A stretch of 64,000 bases of DNA from Hippasteria phrygiana (GCA_037893225.1 JAZGUH010000225.1:310001-374000), one strand, 5' to 3'. Shown: positions 1 through 12,308, counted from the stretch's first letter. The notes: generated by a model from the sequence alone, not told the origin. Translations and numbers: made by a program.

Positions 1-346
1 TGTGCTATGAGATACGTTGGCATCTAGAGATATTGGCAAAGGAAATGATGATATTTGGCATTAGAATCATGTTGTACAAGATCCTGTCTTATCTTTTGCA
101 CAACCTTTCTCCAGCTTCACATGCACTTTAATTATGCTTCACTTCAGCGTCAACATTCAGAAGTGGACTTTACCAGTGTAGATGTAGATATAGGCACTTT
201 CCAAGTATGTTGTCAAGAACAACAAATAGATGAGTATAAGATTACTCAAGATTTTTGCAGTTATAGAAGAAGTCTTAAAATATATTGAGTCTCCAATGCA
301 ATGGCAGGTGAAATGTTTACCACGGTTTTGTTTTTGGTTTGAACAG
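1..346. other. Intron of the SCLT1-like gene at window edge
   Basis: I see no convincing exon here. The sequence ends in a splice acceptor at 345-346 before the first recognised exon. Short open frames lack coiled-coil composition and flanking splice sites. Confidence 0.5.
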
Positions 347-3300
347 GAGCAAATGAAATCCCTTCATGAAGCTAAAACAAACCGGCTGGAAGCGCAGCTT
401 TCATACACAAGGTACAACTCAGTTTGAAACTAAGAATAGCTTGTACGGGATTGCTGTACATCCATGTCATCTTGCCACAAAATGTACAGTAATGGATGGG
501 CAATCAGTGTGATTGTCTGTGTCAGGTGTAAGATTTGTCAAGATTATTATTTTTGTTACTGATTTAAGAATTTTTCAAGAATCTCTTTTGAAATCTAGAA
601 TTCCTAATTTGCTACCCTTAAGGTGTTTTTACCTGTAAAAGTGGATATAGACAATAGAAACGGGTATTTTAAGGGGTGCCTTTAGGCAAATGCAAACCGT
701 AGACCCTACATTTCTCTGGGGTCCTCGGCGACCCCTAAACACTAGAGATTTTGTGGATTTTTCATTGTCGGCCAATCTCACCCATGCTGTGTGTGTCATT
801 ATGGGGTGCCATTATTATGGGGTGCATGCTATAGTTTTGTACACATTCAACCAAGCTTGGTTCGTGTGCACAGTTACTGCACACCCAGAAGTCTCTTTGC
901 TAGGCCAGTTGACACAGAGGAGGAGCCAATTTCATGGAGTTTCTTAGTACAAAATTCTGCTAAGCACAGAGTTTTGTTTAGAGTTACCAGTCGAAATCGC
1001 ACGCGATGTACACTTGTGACTGGTTGTCAGATAAATTCTGCTTAGCCGGAAAATTTGCTAAGCAATATTTTGCAATAAGCAGCTCCATGAAGTAGGACCT
1101 TAACTCTGGATTCATTACACCTCATCCCTATGTTGCATTTCAACTTGTTCTTCAGATCGGAGCTGGAGAAATATGAGAAACGGTGTGATGAGCTGCGGTC
1201 TAAGCTTCGCATGGCGGAGTCCGTCAGTCTAATGACCAGGGATGAAACCGAGTTGGAGAATGGTCTGTGTATTAGGTGTGCCCAGCATGAAGCAGTCATT
1301 GCATCGACCCACGGAAGTGCACAAAATAAGGCAGTGGAACGAATTACAGGGTAGGAAGTTAGGAACGCTCTTATTTGTGTACCTCCTTTGTCTGCTTGTC
1401 TATGGGTCCTTTGTTTTTCTGTATTGGCTGTTGGGGTGTCCGTTTGTTTGTTTGTTTGTTTGTCTCAGTTTTGCTGTAAGACTGTTGGTCTGTTTGGCTA
1501 CTTGTCAGTTTGTCTGTTGGGCTGTTCGTTTGTCAGTTTTACTGTTTGTCTGTTAGTTTTGCTGCTAGGTCATTGGCTGTTTGTCAGTTTGTCTATTTGT
1601 CAGTTTGTCTATTTGTCAGTTTGTCAATTTGTCAGTTTGTCTATTGGGCTGTTTGTCTGTTGAGTGGGTTGTCAATTTGTCACTTGATTGTATGTTGCAA
1701 AAATTTATTTTGTAGGTGAAATATGTCCTGTGATTTTTATCAATAGCAGTCAAGAAGTGTTTTGTTTGGATCAACTGATTTTGTCCTATTTCTTCGTCCT
1801 ATCAATGCAATAAAAAACTGAAAAACATGAAATTTCACCTTTGTGCGATAATCTGTATCACCGAAGAATTTTGTGTCTACCTGTTGAGTTGCACCCTTGA
1901 GAAAAATTGTGGTTGGATTCAAATTTCAGCACCTCCTAACTTATCATTAACCTCTTGAATACTGATGCCGCAGTTTGAAAAAGATCACCTGGCCGATTGT
2001 TGTCTATATGCGCATTCCTGCACGTACTCGATCCATGTTTTTAACTATATTGTTCTTAAATGGGAGTGTAATGAATAGATAGAGCTTTTTCAAACAAAGC
2101 TTTCATTCACACAAAAGGGAGGGCTGCAAGTGTGATGAATAGGACCACTCTATTCAGTGTTGTGCCTATTGTTTGCATTTACGCTTGGCTGCACAGCCTG
2201 TTCTTGGCATACCAGCACCCCATCAATTACAGCCGGACACAAGGGGTTAATATATTTCAGGTCATTCCAGTCAGCAAGCAGTTTTTATCAGTATATTATT
2301 TGATCATGTATTATTTGATTTTACTTCTGTTGTCCTTCTCCAGTGAGCGTGATGAGTTAATGGAAACATTGACAAGACTCAGGGCATCAATGAACGATTT
2401 GAGACAGAGAGAATCAGATGCATACAACCAGGTTAAACAGAGTGTCACCATGGTTGAACAGGCGCAGCTTGAGAAAACGGAGGTACGGCACTGTTAGTTC
2501 AAAATACCATCTTATGATGGCTACAGTCCTGGTCACATTTAATTGGTACGACCCTCCCCCTAACCAATGTTGGGTTACTTCCCAGGCCCATTGCCTGCCC
2601 CGAGACTGGGGGTTTCGTCAAACCCCAAAGTGGAACTTTAGGCATATGCAAAACATTGTGAACACATGCATAAATATGTACCGCAAAATGCTAAACAAAG
2701 TGTTGTACAAGTTGCATTTGTCGTATTAAAGTTTAGTGATATGTGTGGTGTCTTAACTCATTTTGGAGTTGGAAGACTTTCAAAGTCAAGATTTCTTGCC
2801 AGATTTTGGGGCTTGACGCCAGGATTGCTTGTTCAAGATTTTTTGGTATTGTTTGTTTTTTCTGAGCGGAACTTGTCACTGAGCTGGGGCACCTATTCTT
2901 TCCTAATCAAAGTGCCTGTTTCTCTTCCTGTAGCTTCTTGTACAACGAGAACAGCTTAAGGAGGACCAGGTCCGTCTGCAGCAGAGGATGGAGGAGATGA
3001 TCTTGGAGCATCAACGCAAACTCCAACAGGAACGAGAACTCACCAGACATGAAAGCAAACATGAATTGGAACAACTCGGTCAAAAGGTGCAGCTTAGGAC
3101 AGTGCTGTAGGATATATGTCTTAAAGGTAGTGTACATGATTGGTCATTGTTGCAATTTGGGCGGATTTGGGGGTTAGTATTTTATAGGAAATATCGTTCC
3201 ACTGACCTGTTCAAAGTTTTGCGTTGTTGGATGGCGAAAAAAACGAGAGAAAAACGGCGTTCGTTTTCAACCCTCGGGCGGATGATAGCCTTTAGTCAAG

Positions 3301-6300
3301 GCGCGCGTGGCTATCTGGACGCGTGGCGCGCCCCGGATATGCCAGCATGTCCGGGGCGCGCCACTCGTCTGGGTAGCCACTCGTCTGGGTAGCCACGCAC
3401 ACCTTGACTAAAGGCTACATTTGTTATAGAGGGCAATCGTTGGAAAACGATATAAATTTCCACTTTTCTTGACGACAGCACACCTGGTGCCATCATTTCA
3501 CAGGATGATTGAGACTACTATTAACTTACAGTCTAGTAAGGTATTTTGTAATAATTCAGTAAAAAAAATTGGAGGATTACCAATCGTGTACACTACCTTT
3601 AATTCTTTTAAATTTCTAAATTTAAATATTTAGACAATAAACAAAATGTTAACTTGTGGATAAAATTGTACTTATTCTTGGTAAAATTCTACTTGTGCTC
3701 TAAGCTGATTTCGACAACGGCACCGGAACACTTTTGAAAGTGGGGGGGGGGGGGGAAAGTAGTGCCGGCCGGCTGCTGCCATTTTTCTATGTTTTTCTTT
3801 ATGCGGAACTGCCAAAAGTGGAGGGCCATTTCCCCCAAGTGAAAAAAAAATTATATTTGGTTGTCTTTTTGGGTACCAGAAAATTATCTCTTTCAACTTT
3901 TTCCACTCACTCAAGCATTTTTATTTTCAATTTTTGAATGAGATATGTTTTCAGTTTTCTCTTTGATTTTATTGCTTGGATACATCTTGTGGAGTGATAT
4001 TTCGGTTCCTAAATGATCATCCGAACCACTCATTTTTTTTCACTGATTTCTTACAGATTACAACGGTCAACATTTTTCAGTTCAAGCATGTTTACATTCA
4101 TATTTGAATGACATAGGTGTCTCAGTTCTCTATTTGATTTTATTGTTTGAAGACATTGTATGAAATGCTATTTCAGATCATAAAATATCATCCAAACCAA
4201 TTTTGTCACTAATTTCTCACAGATTCCTCAGTTCTGCTGCATATAAATTTGGCAATATATATCATTTTGTCTATCCAGATAGCCAAGTTGACGGAGGATT
4301 TAGGGTCCACCCATAACCAGTTAGATCGAGTGACCAGAGAGAAAGTGGCTGTTCAGTCGGAGCTGGAACAGCATAAAAGTCAGATCATGCTGCACAGTAG
4401 TGAAATAAGCCAGGTAGTCATTTTCACATCATTGTATACATTTTTAAGTATTACTACTTTTCCTACTCCTGCCTAAGTTTTTTTTACCTTGGTCCTACTT
4501 TTTTCTTGAAATTCCCATTGTTCCTACTTTGCCCAACTTTTTTGTCCTACGACTCCGAAAAATGAAATCTCATTGAATATTTTTCATAACACTGTCATAT
4601 GAAAATCACACAATGAAGGGCTTGGGTGCAGGAGTACTGCAACTTTACTTCTAAGAGCTAAGGATGGAACCCAAGCGTTGTGGGTACAGAACATGCCAAA
4701 TGAGGCTTGTGATGCTGTGGATATGGGTGACGAGTATCAACAAAAACTACTCCCAAAAGCCTGGCCACACCACAAAAGTTCTACTTCAACTGGAAAATGT
4801 ACCTTTAGGCTACAGAATGACAATATCTACACATTGTCTTGGTTATTGTTCCTACAGGTATCTCAAGGTGTGCATCTGTCTACAGCTACTGCTAAGGTAC
4901 AGAGAGATGAAGCCTTGAGACAGCTTGAGAGACTACGGCACAGTACAGAACAAGAACTCAGGGACAAGGAGCAGGTATTTTTTTAATTTTTCTATTTTTT
5001 GTTATTGTAATCTTTACCGAGGGTTGTCCATTTCAGTTTAAATAAAACTGCTTTCCAAAGGAGCCCTCACAAGCATTGTATGATGAAGCCTTGTATAGCA
5101 AGAATCAGTCCCATTAGTGCTATATTAAATCACTAGGATGCTAAACTCAGTCACTGTGTGGAGTGAAGCCTGTTGGGCACATCCACATTTGTGCACAAAC
5201 CTACGGAAAGCTCAAAATTTATTACGGCTTTAGAATGGCTGTTGAATATCTGCATTTGTTATACTTTCCGGCTGTTATTAATGGGGTGCTGCTATGCCAT
5301 TACCGATTTGTGCATTCAAGCGTAATGCAAACAATAGGCAAATAATGGATTGAGTACACACAGAAATGCGCATATAGACGACAACCGGCCAGGTGGTCTT
5401 TTTCAATCCGTGGCTATGGCTGTCATTCGTATTCAAGAGGTTACAGAACAAAACATTGTTGATCTCCAAAAATGGTCAGATCTGAGCAAGATAAAAACAT
5501 CAACTAAATGCACATTCATAACCCAAGTATGCAAATAAAGCAATGCCCTTTTCAGTTGACACTAATTGACCTATCGCGGTCGAATCGCGTCAATGCAGCT
5601 TGTGAATTATTGTCCAATCACATCAATTATAATTCCACGTGGAACTTGCAAAATCTGAGACAAACAAAAATTACCACACAAAATTATCATAGGGTTGTCT
5701 AAGGGGCGTGGTTAACTCGTAAACAGCGATAGGTCAATTGTGGAGGTCAATAGAAGTGTGCAGGAGATGCACGCAGAACGGCCACGCAATGACAATTTCA
5801 GATAATAAATTGCAAGAGATTGTTGCCATTTCTTGACGTAGTGTGTAAGCGCTCTCTGCTCTCTCAAAGCACTGCAATTAGCGAAGTTTGTTTTGCAAAA
5901 GTTCTGCAGTAGCCTCCTGTACTTTGATGCAGCAGTAGTATTATTTGTTTTAGTTTAAGGTGTTAGTAGTCTGGAAACTTAAAATCTATGCAATTTGGAA
6001 GCTAATTTTTTTTCCCATAGGAAAATGTCCGTATTAGTAACGCATTAATGGAAGTAAGAAGACGACTAGAAATGGCTGAGAAAGAAGCAACTGTGAGCAG
6101 AGAAGAATGTATCAATCTGACAGAGAACCTAAACACAGCCGAGAGAGAGGTAAGTATAATGGGGAATCCCTCCCCCTCCCCCTCCCCCCTCCCCTTCATG
6201 AAGTGATTCTTAGACATTCCGCCTCATCAAGCCCCGCTTTACCTGGGGCCAATTTCACGGAGCTGCTAAACACAAAAATTTGCTTAGCACAAAAATGTCT

Positions 6301-9300
6301 TGCTTACTAAAAATAGGTTACCGGCCAAAACTCCATGTGATTATCATGCTAAGCAAATAGCAGCATAATACCAGTCACAAGCAATATACAACACATGGAA
6401 ATTTAGTTGGTAATCTCAGTTTTATCAAGGAGGAATTTTCATGCTAAGCAAATTGTTGTGCTTATTTAGCAGCTCCGTGAAATTGGCCCTGTCCTGCATG
6501 TATTCATGGTATACTGCATGGGCCCATTAAAGCCATCTACTCCAAAGGTGTTCATCTGAATGTCTGTTGTATTGTGAGTTATGTTACGGACTGTACTGGG
6601 ACTTTATATTCATTTCTTTTTTTTAAATATTGTTGTAGCCAAGAACAACAAACAATACAGTACAAGATAAGAAAATTATAGGTAACAAAGATAGACTAAA
6701 GCCGTGTCCGCACTGGACTTATTTTTTGGAAGGTTTTACCGAGACGATGGTAAAATGAAAAATGGTCAAATGTGACCACTGTCCGCACTTGGACTTTCGA
6801 CACGGGAAAATTTTACCGAGACAGTGGGAGAAGTAACCGAGCTGTCATTATAAGGACTCATGAGGGCGCTTTGCGTAACCTTTCTACATTGATGCGATTG
6901 ACCCAAATTACGCATGCCTTTTAATTTTTCCGGCTGATGTGTACACGTAGGACTACATCTTTAGCACCAATCAAACTTCCGACTGTATCAGTAATAAAAT
7001 ATGCCATGATTGTGACCAAAAGAGGAACAGCGCACTGGAATTTGGAAACTTGCCATGTGCACCGCACCGCGGTGAAGCAATGCAAAGCGCATGCGTGGTG
7101 TCCCAGTGTAGCATGACCTCACGCTCGGGCCGGATGTACGCTTTCCTGAGCCGCTTTTACCGACTCGCACTGTCCGCACTGGACTTATCGTCTCAGGAAA
7201 AGTTACCTGGTCAGTTTTCCTGGGCAGCAGTTGCCCGGTAGAAGTAACCGCTGGACTCAGGAAAAGTAACTGAGAGGAAAACGTCCTATGCTGTCCGCAC
7301 TGGACTTAAAATGGGAAAGTACCCATCGTCTCGGTAAGTTTTACCAAAATAAGTCCAGTGCGGACAAAGCTTAACACTAGCAAAAAATGATAAACGACAT
7401 GCTGATCCCAGCACAGCAAAAATGAATGTGAGAGTGGATTATCTAATGATGTGCTTGTTTACTCATAGGCAAGCCAGTTGAAGATGTCAAGAGACACACT
7501 GGAGAGGAACAGGCAAGATAAGGTGAAGACTGTGACACGCAGGGCACAGCAACGTGAGATGGACCTCCAGCAGGCTATACATGAACTGGAATCTAAACAC
7601 TGTATGTCAGACTTTAGCAACAGATACATAGCACGAGGCCTAAAAGGATACTTTAAAATTTTGTATTGTTTATTTATTTTTTTTGTTTATTTTAATGCTT
7701 TCTGGTAATGAAACCAAGGATTCTGTTGCTAGGAAGCCTGAAGAAATCTGTAGGAAGGACGACGAAGAAATGTTCAGTTTTAGAAGTGGGATGAAAACCT
7801 CAGAATTATATTCTGGGGGAAAACCCACGGAATAAGGCAGGGACTGAAAACCCAATCCACATGTCGGCCCTGGTGGGATTCGAACCCGGGTCACAGCTGT
7901 GGAAGGCAAGGAAAGTACCACTAGGCCAAACTTACTCCGCTTATCTTAGGCCAGCTAATTTCATCGAAATTGAAACAAATTTACCACAATTTTTTTTTCA
8001 ATAATAAAAGATTTGACTTCAGTATTGAAATGGGGAACCAACTTTGCCGGTGTTTCGCTACTCCAGAGGGTCATCAGTTTTAGTCGGCATTGACAATTTT
8101 TTGGTAGGTCTCTGTACCAAACAAAGTTGTCTAGACTCCAAAGAGGTTTGGTCAGCCTGTGCCTTTCCTTTCTGCACCCATCTTGAAACACAGTCGATTC
8201 TTCAAAACCACATTGGTTTAAGTGTTTATTTTGTTTCCTTTACACAGCTCTAACAGTAACAGAATTAGAAGACATAGTAGCCAGCCAGAGTTCCTTGATC
8301 AGTAAACTCAGAGATGAAGGCAGAACATTGACAGAGCAGTTGGATCAACTCAGTAATAAGTACAGGTTGGTTCAAAGCAATCTTGGAGACTACTTCTTAA
8401 CTTGCCAAGTATGTGAGATGGTGCCAATAAAACAGACAGGCTGGAGATGATGACTAAGCTTGTACAGTACAGTACAGCTTTTAGGCCCCGTACAAAAAAT
8501 ACAGTAATCAGAAAGTTAAGCACTATGATCAGTGCTTTCCAAGAGCCTGTGGGAAAATTCACAGGCTTACTCGAGCAGGAATCGAACCCAAGACCTCCTG
8601 CTTACTAGTGCCGATGTTTTACCATTCATCTTATTTACATCATCCGTGACACAAAGTACATCTTTACATCAAACTAGAAATTGACTGTACATTTTTTAGG
8701 TTTTGAATTTATTACAACTGATATGGAAAATGATTTCAGATATTTGGGGAAAAAACTTGAGTTAAAGGTTTCACTGAGACCATCAGGACTTATAATATAT
8801 AGTTATTGATAACAAATTTGTACTGTACATTCTGCAGTATGTTTTCTCCTGATTTTTTTACGATTTTGAAAGTTTTAACAATTGAAATACTCCCACTTGG
8901 ATGGAACAAAAAAAATGTGCGTACCCTGGAATGATCAAGGGGAATATTTGTATCAATTTTAGGGTATGCACATTGCACACGCAAGCCAATGCTTCATTTG
9001 TCAGTCTGATATTTGTTTGTTACATGGAGCATGGAGCAAGGTTAACCCCTTGACCCCGGATTTCATATGGGGGGCGCCATGCCGGCTTGTGCAGCCAAGC
9101 AAAACGAAAACAAGAGGCTTGTGCAGCCCAAGCATAACATACACAATACCCCAATAATGGATTGAAAATGCATAAATTGGCGTGTGTAGACGTCAACCGG
9201 CCAGGTGGCAATTTTCAATCTGCACGTATTTGTGTCAACCGTACGCAAGGGGTTAAGTCAATTCATCCATGAGAATTTACTTCAATAATTGCTGTGGGTA

Positions 9301-11604
9301 TTTTACCATGACCATGCTGGATCCAACAATATCCCAACAGCATCCAACAGAACAAAAGATCTTTTGTTTATTGCTCAGATCGACAAAATCCAACAGAAAT
9401 ATTTTGTTGTAATCTTGTTGGATTCAGCAGGGTTAGGGTTAAAAGTGCATTTTACTACCTTTTATATGTAGGAGTTGTTGGAGAGTTGTAGAATGGAGTT
9501 GTTACAGCACTCTCAGTTGGTAAAAAATATGGCCTATTCTCAGGCAGAGCATTGTCACCGTCACAAACACGTCAAACTGTTTTTTGATTTCGTGTTTCTA
9601 TTTTGTTACTTCTCCAGGACTGAAATACGTAGACTCAAGCAGAGTAATGCCGAGCTGACTGGCCGAGTGGAACGACTGTCCGGCCAACACGCCGAGATGG
9701 AAACACAGTGTGTAGATCATGGCAAGATGCACAAGAAGATGACAGCTAGACTGCATCAGATGGAGGAACATGCTCAGAGAAGTGCTCAGCAGGTAGGACA
9801 TTTCAAACCCAATCTTGGACTAGCCCCAAGAAGTTTGACAGTAGACATGTTCATCATATTGTGGGAAGTTATATGCAGGGTCAGGTTGGCCTTGTGGTGT
9901 ACTTTCCTCACCTTCCACCGCTGTGACCCGGGTTCAAGTCCCACCAGGGCCGACATTTTCAGTCACGGCCTGCCTGATTCTGTGAGTTTTCCTCCCACCT
10001 CTAAACTGAACATTTCTGCGTCGTCTTCCTACATGTTTCTTCAGGCTTTAAAGCTACAGTGTGATATGCACTTTTGAGGAATCCTTGGTTTGATTACCGG
10101 AAAGAATTCAAATCAATCAATAAATTGTAAATGTGTTGACACAACGTCTAATTTTCAAATACAACCACTCGCAGGGGTTAACAGTAAATGCACTTTCAAA
10201 GTGATCTCTCCACCCATTGCCATCAGAAGAGTCCTAACAACGTTAAGAGATGAAAATTTTCCCGATTTTAATCAGAAATCCGAATTTGTAACAATTCTTC
10301 CGACAATCTGATTATTAAATGAATTTCCCACAAAATTAGTTTTTGTTTTTTTTTGGTTTAAATTAAAATCGGGAAAAAATTGATGCAAACGAAACGAAAA
10401 CTGCACTGCGTAAAAAATGATCACGAGCGTAGTTGAAATCTCTTCACCAGTCGTAAGTGTAGTGTTTCTACCGTATAAACACCTAGGTAAACATTGATCG
10501 GAGCCTTTTCCGGCTGGATAAAAGGTTAACCATTCACCTATGACCATTTTCAGATTTGTTTTGGCCAATGTTAAAAATGGGTCAAAGATTCAACCTCATC
10601 TCAAGACAATATAAGATGATTTTTCACTTCTTGGCATAGTTTATAGAAGCGGTGAGGGAAAAAAACCTTTTACAGACTAACCCTACAACTTACTGGTGCA
10701 GATATCTGAACCACTGGATCACCGAGCAGTACCCATTGCTGTATTGGATTCGAATCAGCCAACTGACACCAGCAAGCCCAGTGGCTGAGTGGTTTGACAT
10801 CTGCACTAGTAAGCAGGAGGTCGTGGGTTCGAGTCCACCTGAATTTGCATCTGAAATTCTTTCCCATCGGGTCCTGGAAAGCACTGATCATACAGTGCTA
10901 AATACAACATTGGGAAGGACAACAAAAACTGTATTAGAGTCAGTTTACTAGAGCCAAGTCAATTCAAATAATTCAATATTCAGTTCAATATAATGCAACT
11001 TTGTTGTAAGAAATTAGATTTGTTTTTGTTATGGTAGTGCATTGTACTTTTCAATATTCTATTTTTTTTTTAAGTATTTGAATATTTGATCGTGTATTGA
11101 ATCAGGGGGTGAGATTTCTCTGGATTTTTGGTGAGACGTCTTCCAGATTTTCAGAAGTTTTTTGGTCCTGAAATTGTTTTTAATCATTCCAAAATGTCCT
11201 CTCTCCTTTTTTGAGTTGTGAACCCTAGAAAATGCAGTTTTCTTTATGCATTTTTCAGCAATGCCATACAAATCAAATGCCTGCGAATGTTTTGTGGATT
11301 TTTTTGATTTTTCTTAAATCTCACCCCGATTGATTATTCAAATATTTGGCACAGCCCGACAGTTTACACACAAGTCATTTTGATAACACTGTGATGACAA
11401 CCTGGATGATTGGTCTTGTAGGTATATGAGCTTCTTGAGAGGCAAACGAGCCTGATGCAAGACAGACAGATGCTGAGTAAAGAGATTGACTTCCTTCGAT
11501 CCCAGCAGAACATCTCGTCACTCGGTTCAAGACAAGCTCCTGCTGATCTGGATATGACACCCGAGCTGGATTTAAACATCCATGGAAGAGGTGGCAACGG
11601 TTGA
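347..11604 (+). CDS. SCLT1: SCLT1-like coiled-coil centriolar protein, 3' part (11 exons)
   Basis: Coding exons read at 347-411, 1156-1350, 2344-2482, 2934-3086, 4279-4413, 4858-4974, 6021-6149, 7469-7601, 8248-8365, 9618-9792 and 11422-11604 (TGA). All have AG/GT borders and phases that join without a break, giving 513 codons. The gene begins upstream of the window. The product is almost entirely charged heptad-type coiled coil. Assignment rests on remembered vertebrate SCLT1: the exon at 4279 (IAKLTEDL, DRVTREKVAVQSELE) resembles ISRLTEEL...ERVIREKKAVEEELE, and the exon at 9618 (IRRLKQSNAEL, then MTARLHQMEEHAQRSAQQ) resembles the C-terminal IRINNLKSEL...LQRRLSQAEERAASASQQ. SCLT1 is known as a distal-appendage protein needed for ciliogenesis, first described as a sodium-channel/clathrin linker. 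The last exon adds about 60 residues not obvious in the human protein. Another long coiled-coil centrosomal protein is the main alternative. Confidence 0.83.
530..770 (+). repeat. Dispersed repeat, inverted partner near 19490-19770
   Basis: The run AAAAGTGGATATAGAC, the motif GCCTTTAGGCAAAT and a downstream GGGGTCCTCG recur in reverse complement at 19490-19770, in the same relative order and spacing. The two copies lie in introns of SCLT1 and ARHGEF33. No terminal inverted repeat was found and the class is unknown. Confidence 0.6.
914..1112. mobile_element. Degraded MITE, GAGCTGCTTAGC-type ends
   Basis: The left end GAGCCAATTTCATGGAG and the right end GCAGCTCCATGA are inverted relatives of the better copy at 6245-6489. 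Internal GCTAAGCA motifs recur as in that copy. The right end abuts the SCLT1 exon at 1156. Confidence 0.55.
1437..1690 (+). repeat. GTTT and GTCAGTTTGTCTATTT tandem repeat
   Basis: Degenerate tandem array of GTTT and of a unit close to GTCAGTTTGTCTATTT, in the SCLT1 intron after exon 1156-1350. Open frames through it (rich in L, F, V, C) are repeat artefacts. Confidence 0.85.
1951..2246 (+). mobile_element. MITE family P copy 1 (TTAA target, CCCCTTG ends)
   Basis: Flanked by TTAA at 1947-1950 and 2247-2250. The ends CCTCTTG and CAAGGGG are inverted repeats, as in other family P copies (9046, 13366, 63256). TTAA target sites and CCC-starting ends are known for the piggyBac superfamily. There is no coding capacity, so it is non-autonomous. 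The 296-bp long form is shared with the copies at 11609 and 34430. Confidence 0.8.
3125..3598 (+). mobile_element. MITE family Q copy 1 (TTAA target)
   Basis: TTAA at 3121-3124 and 3599-3602 flanks 20-bp inverted ends AGGTAGTGTACATGATTGGT with one mismatch. An internal hairpin at about 3285-3416 has arms starting TAGCCTTTAGTCAAGG. A second, inverted copy lies at about 16565-17109. Non-coding, in the SCLT1 intron. Confidence 0.85.
3722..3850 (+). repeat. Dispersed repeat containing a G14 tract; partner at 42345-42545
   Basis: GGAACACTTTTGAAAGT, then a G-rich segment and GGAACTGCCAAAAGTGG, recur in the same order at 42357-42480. Here the homopolymer is G at 3742-3755. In the partner a C23 tract lies further downstream. 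Confidence 0.7.
5262..5446 (-). mobile_element. MITE family P, partial
   Basis: Contains AATGGATTGAGTACACACAG, then CATATAGACGACAACCGGCC and a right end CAAGAGGTTA, matching family P internal sequence (compare 13460-13570 and 1960-2040). The left end is eroded. In the SCLT1 intron. Confidence 0.6.
6245..6489 (+). mobile_element. MITE with GGGGCCAATTTCACGGAGCT ends
   Basis: The inverted ends GGGCCAATTTCACGGAGCTG and CAGCTCCGTGAAATTGGCCC are perfect over 20 bp. The interior carries repeated GCTAAGCA/TGCTTAGC motifs. About 245 bp, non-coding, intronic in SCLT1. A degraded relative lies at 914-1112, and a fragment near 32868-32910 (TAGAGTTGCTAAGCAC). Confidence 0.85.
6700..7372. mobile_element. 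MITE with GTCCGCACTGGACTTA ends
   Basis: The left GTGTCCGCACTGGACTTATT and right AATAAGTCCAGTGCGGACA are near-perfect inverted ends of about 25 bp. GTCCGCACTGGACTTA and related motifs recur internally (near 6780, 7169, 7292), so it has subterminal repeats. About 670 bp, in the SCLT1 intron before exon 7469. Confidence 0.85.
7694..7945 (-). mobile_element. tRNA-derived SINE, family B
   Basis: Read on the minus strand it starts with a pol III box-A-like TTGGCCTAGTGGT and a box B GGGTTCGAATCCC closing with ACCAGGGC, followed by a non-tRNA body with CTGAACATTTCTTCGTCGTC and TTTCTTCAGGCTT. The same body is found in plus orientation at 9878-10100. The anticodon arm does not fold cleanly and the tRNA part leads into a conserved tail, so it is a SINE rather than a tRNA gene. 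Confidence 0.8.
8455..8630 (-). mobile_element. tRNA-derived SINE, family C
   Basis: On the minus strand CACTAGTAAGCAGGAGGTC, then box B GGGTTCGATTCC, then GGAAAGCACTGATCAT. A plus-strand copy at about 10775-10945 shares the same order, including TAGTAAGCAGGAGGTCGTGG. Intronic in SCLT1. Confidence 0.75.
9046..9252 (+). mobile_element. MITE family P, short form (207 bp)
   Basis: TTAA at 9042-9045 and 9253-9256. The ends CCCCTTGACC and GTACGCAAGGGG are inverted. The interior shares GTGCAGCC.AGC and AATGGATTGAAA with the copy at 13366. Confidence 0.85.
9295..9440 (+). repeat. CCAACA-type dispersed repeat
   Basis: Alternating ATCCAACA and TGTTGGATT motifs ending GGATTCAGCAGGG. The same composition and ending recur at 14635-15215 (interrupted) and 34690-35130. 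Confidence 0.65.
9878..10100 (+). mobile_element. tRNA-derived SINE, family B
   Basis: Box-A-like TTGGCCTTGTGGT, box B GGGTTCAAGTCCC, then GGGCCGACATTTTCAGTC and the family-B body through ATCCTTGGTTTGATTACC. Opposite orientation to the copy at 7694-7945. Confidence 0.8.
10775..10945 (+). mobile_element. tRNA-derived SINE, family C
   Basis: Box-A-like TGGCTGAGTGGTTTGAC and box B GGGTTCGAGTCC around CACTAGTAAGCAGGAGG resemble a tRNA with a long variable arm. They are followed by the family tail GGAAAGCACTGATCATACAG shared with 8455-8630. Confidence 0.8.
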
Positions 11605-11705
11605 TCAACTTCTTGAATTCGGACGACGGCCATCTGGCCGGTTGAATGTCTATACGTACATTCCTGGGTATACTCAATCCATTCATGTTCTTTGAATGGG
11701 AGTGT

Positions 11706-11711
11706 AATAAA
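11706..11711 (+). terminator. Candidate poly(A) signal for SCLT1, inside a MITE
   Basis: AATAAA about 100 nt after the SCLT1 stop codon. In the sister copies at about 2070 and 34510 the same spot reads AATGAA, so here it is a one-base difference. AATAAA at 12879-12884 is an alternative site. Confidence 0.5.
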
Positions 11712-11817
11712 TAGATGGAGCTTTTTCAAACAAAGCTTTTATTCACACGAAAGGGGCCTCCGAGTGCGATGAATAGGACCACTCTATTCAGTGTGGTGCC
11801 TATTGTTTGCGTTTAAT

Positions 11818-12308
11818 CTAGGAGCAAGTTCGGTTGGGCGACTAGAGTGACTAGACTTAACCATAGTCGATGTCACTCGAACGATGCGCGGTTTGACTAG
11901 CTAGTGCAACTGGATCAACCTAGCTCCGGACCATGGTTTCTCTAGTCACTCGCGAGTTACGTCACGGTTTCAAGATGGAGGATAGGTAAACTGGGCAAGT
12001 TTTGCAAACGTTTACGATAATTTGTTGGTTTTGTCCAATGATAATAACTCTTTGCAATAAGATAATGTATTATTTATTGCACCAAAGTTAAGTAGAGAAA
12101 ATAATAGAAAATAGAAATGACATGCAAACATTTGCTTCGTTAACAACAAGCAGACGACATTCTTTGCAGTTTGTTGTTGCTGTACACTAACTAGATTTTA
12201 CGTAGTCGATCGACTAGATGCGTTCGAGTGAAGGACAGACCACGCATGCGTTTTTTAAATAGCAAATTGACAAAAAGGACTAGGTCAGCAGCACCCGAAC
12301 TTGCTCTA
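11818..12308. mobile_element. Nested inverted-repeat element inside family P copy
   Basis: The ends CTAGGAGCAAGTTCGGT and ACCCGAACTTGCTCTAG are imperfect inverted repeats. The sequence between is absent from the two other long family-P copies. It is rich in GACTAG and TAGTCGA motifs near both ends. Non-coding; the target duplication could not be resolved. Confidence 0.75.

Noticed and set aside
1242..1719. Hydrophobic frames rich in L, V, C, F
   Set aside because: Come from the GTTT/GTCAG tandem repeat in an SCLT1 intron, not a membrane protein.
9475..10077. 200-codon open frame on the plus strand
   Set aside because: Only 9618-9792 is exon. The rest is intron and a family B SINE that happens to stay open.
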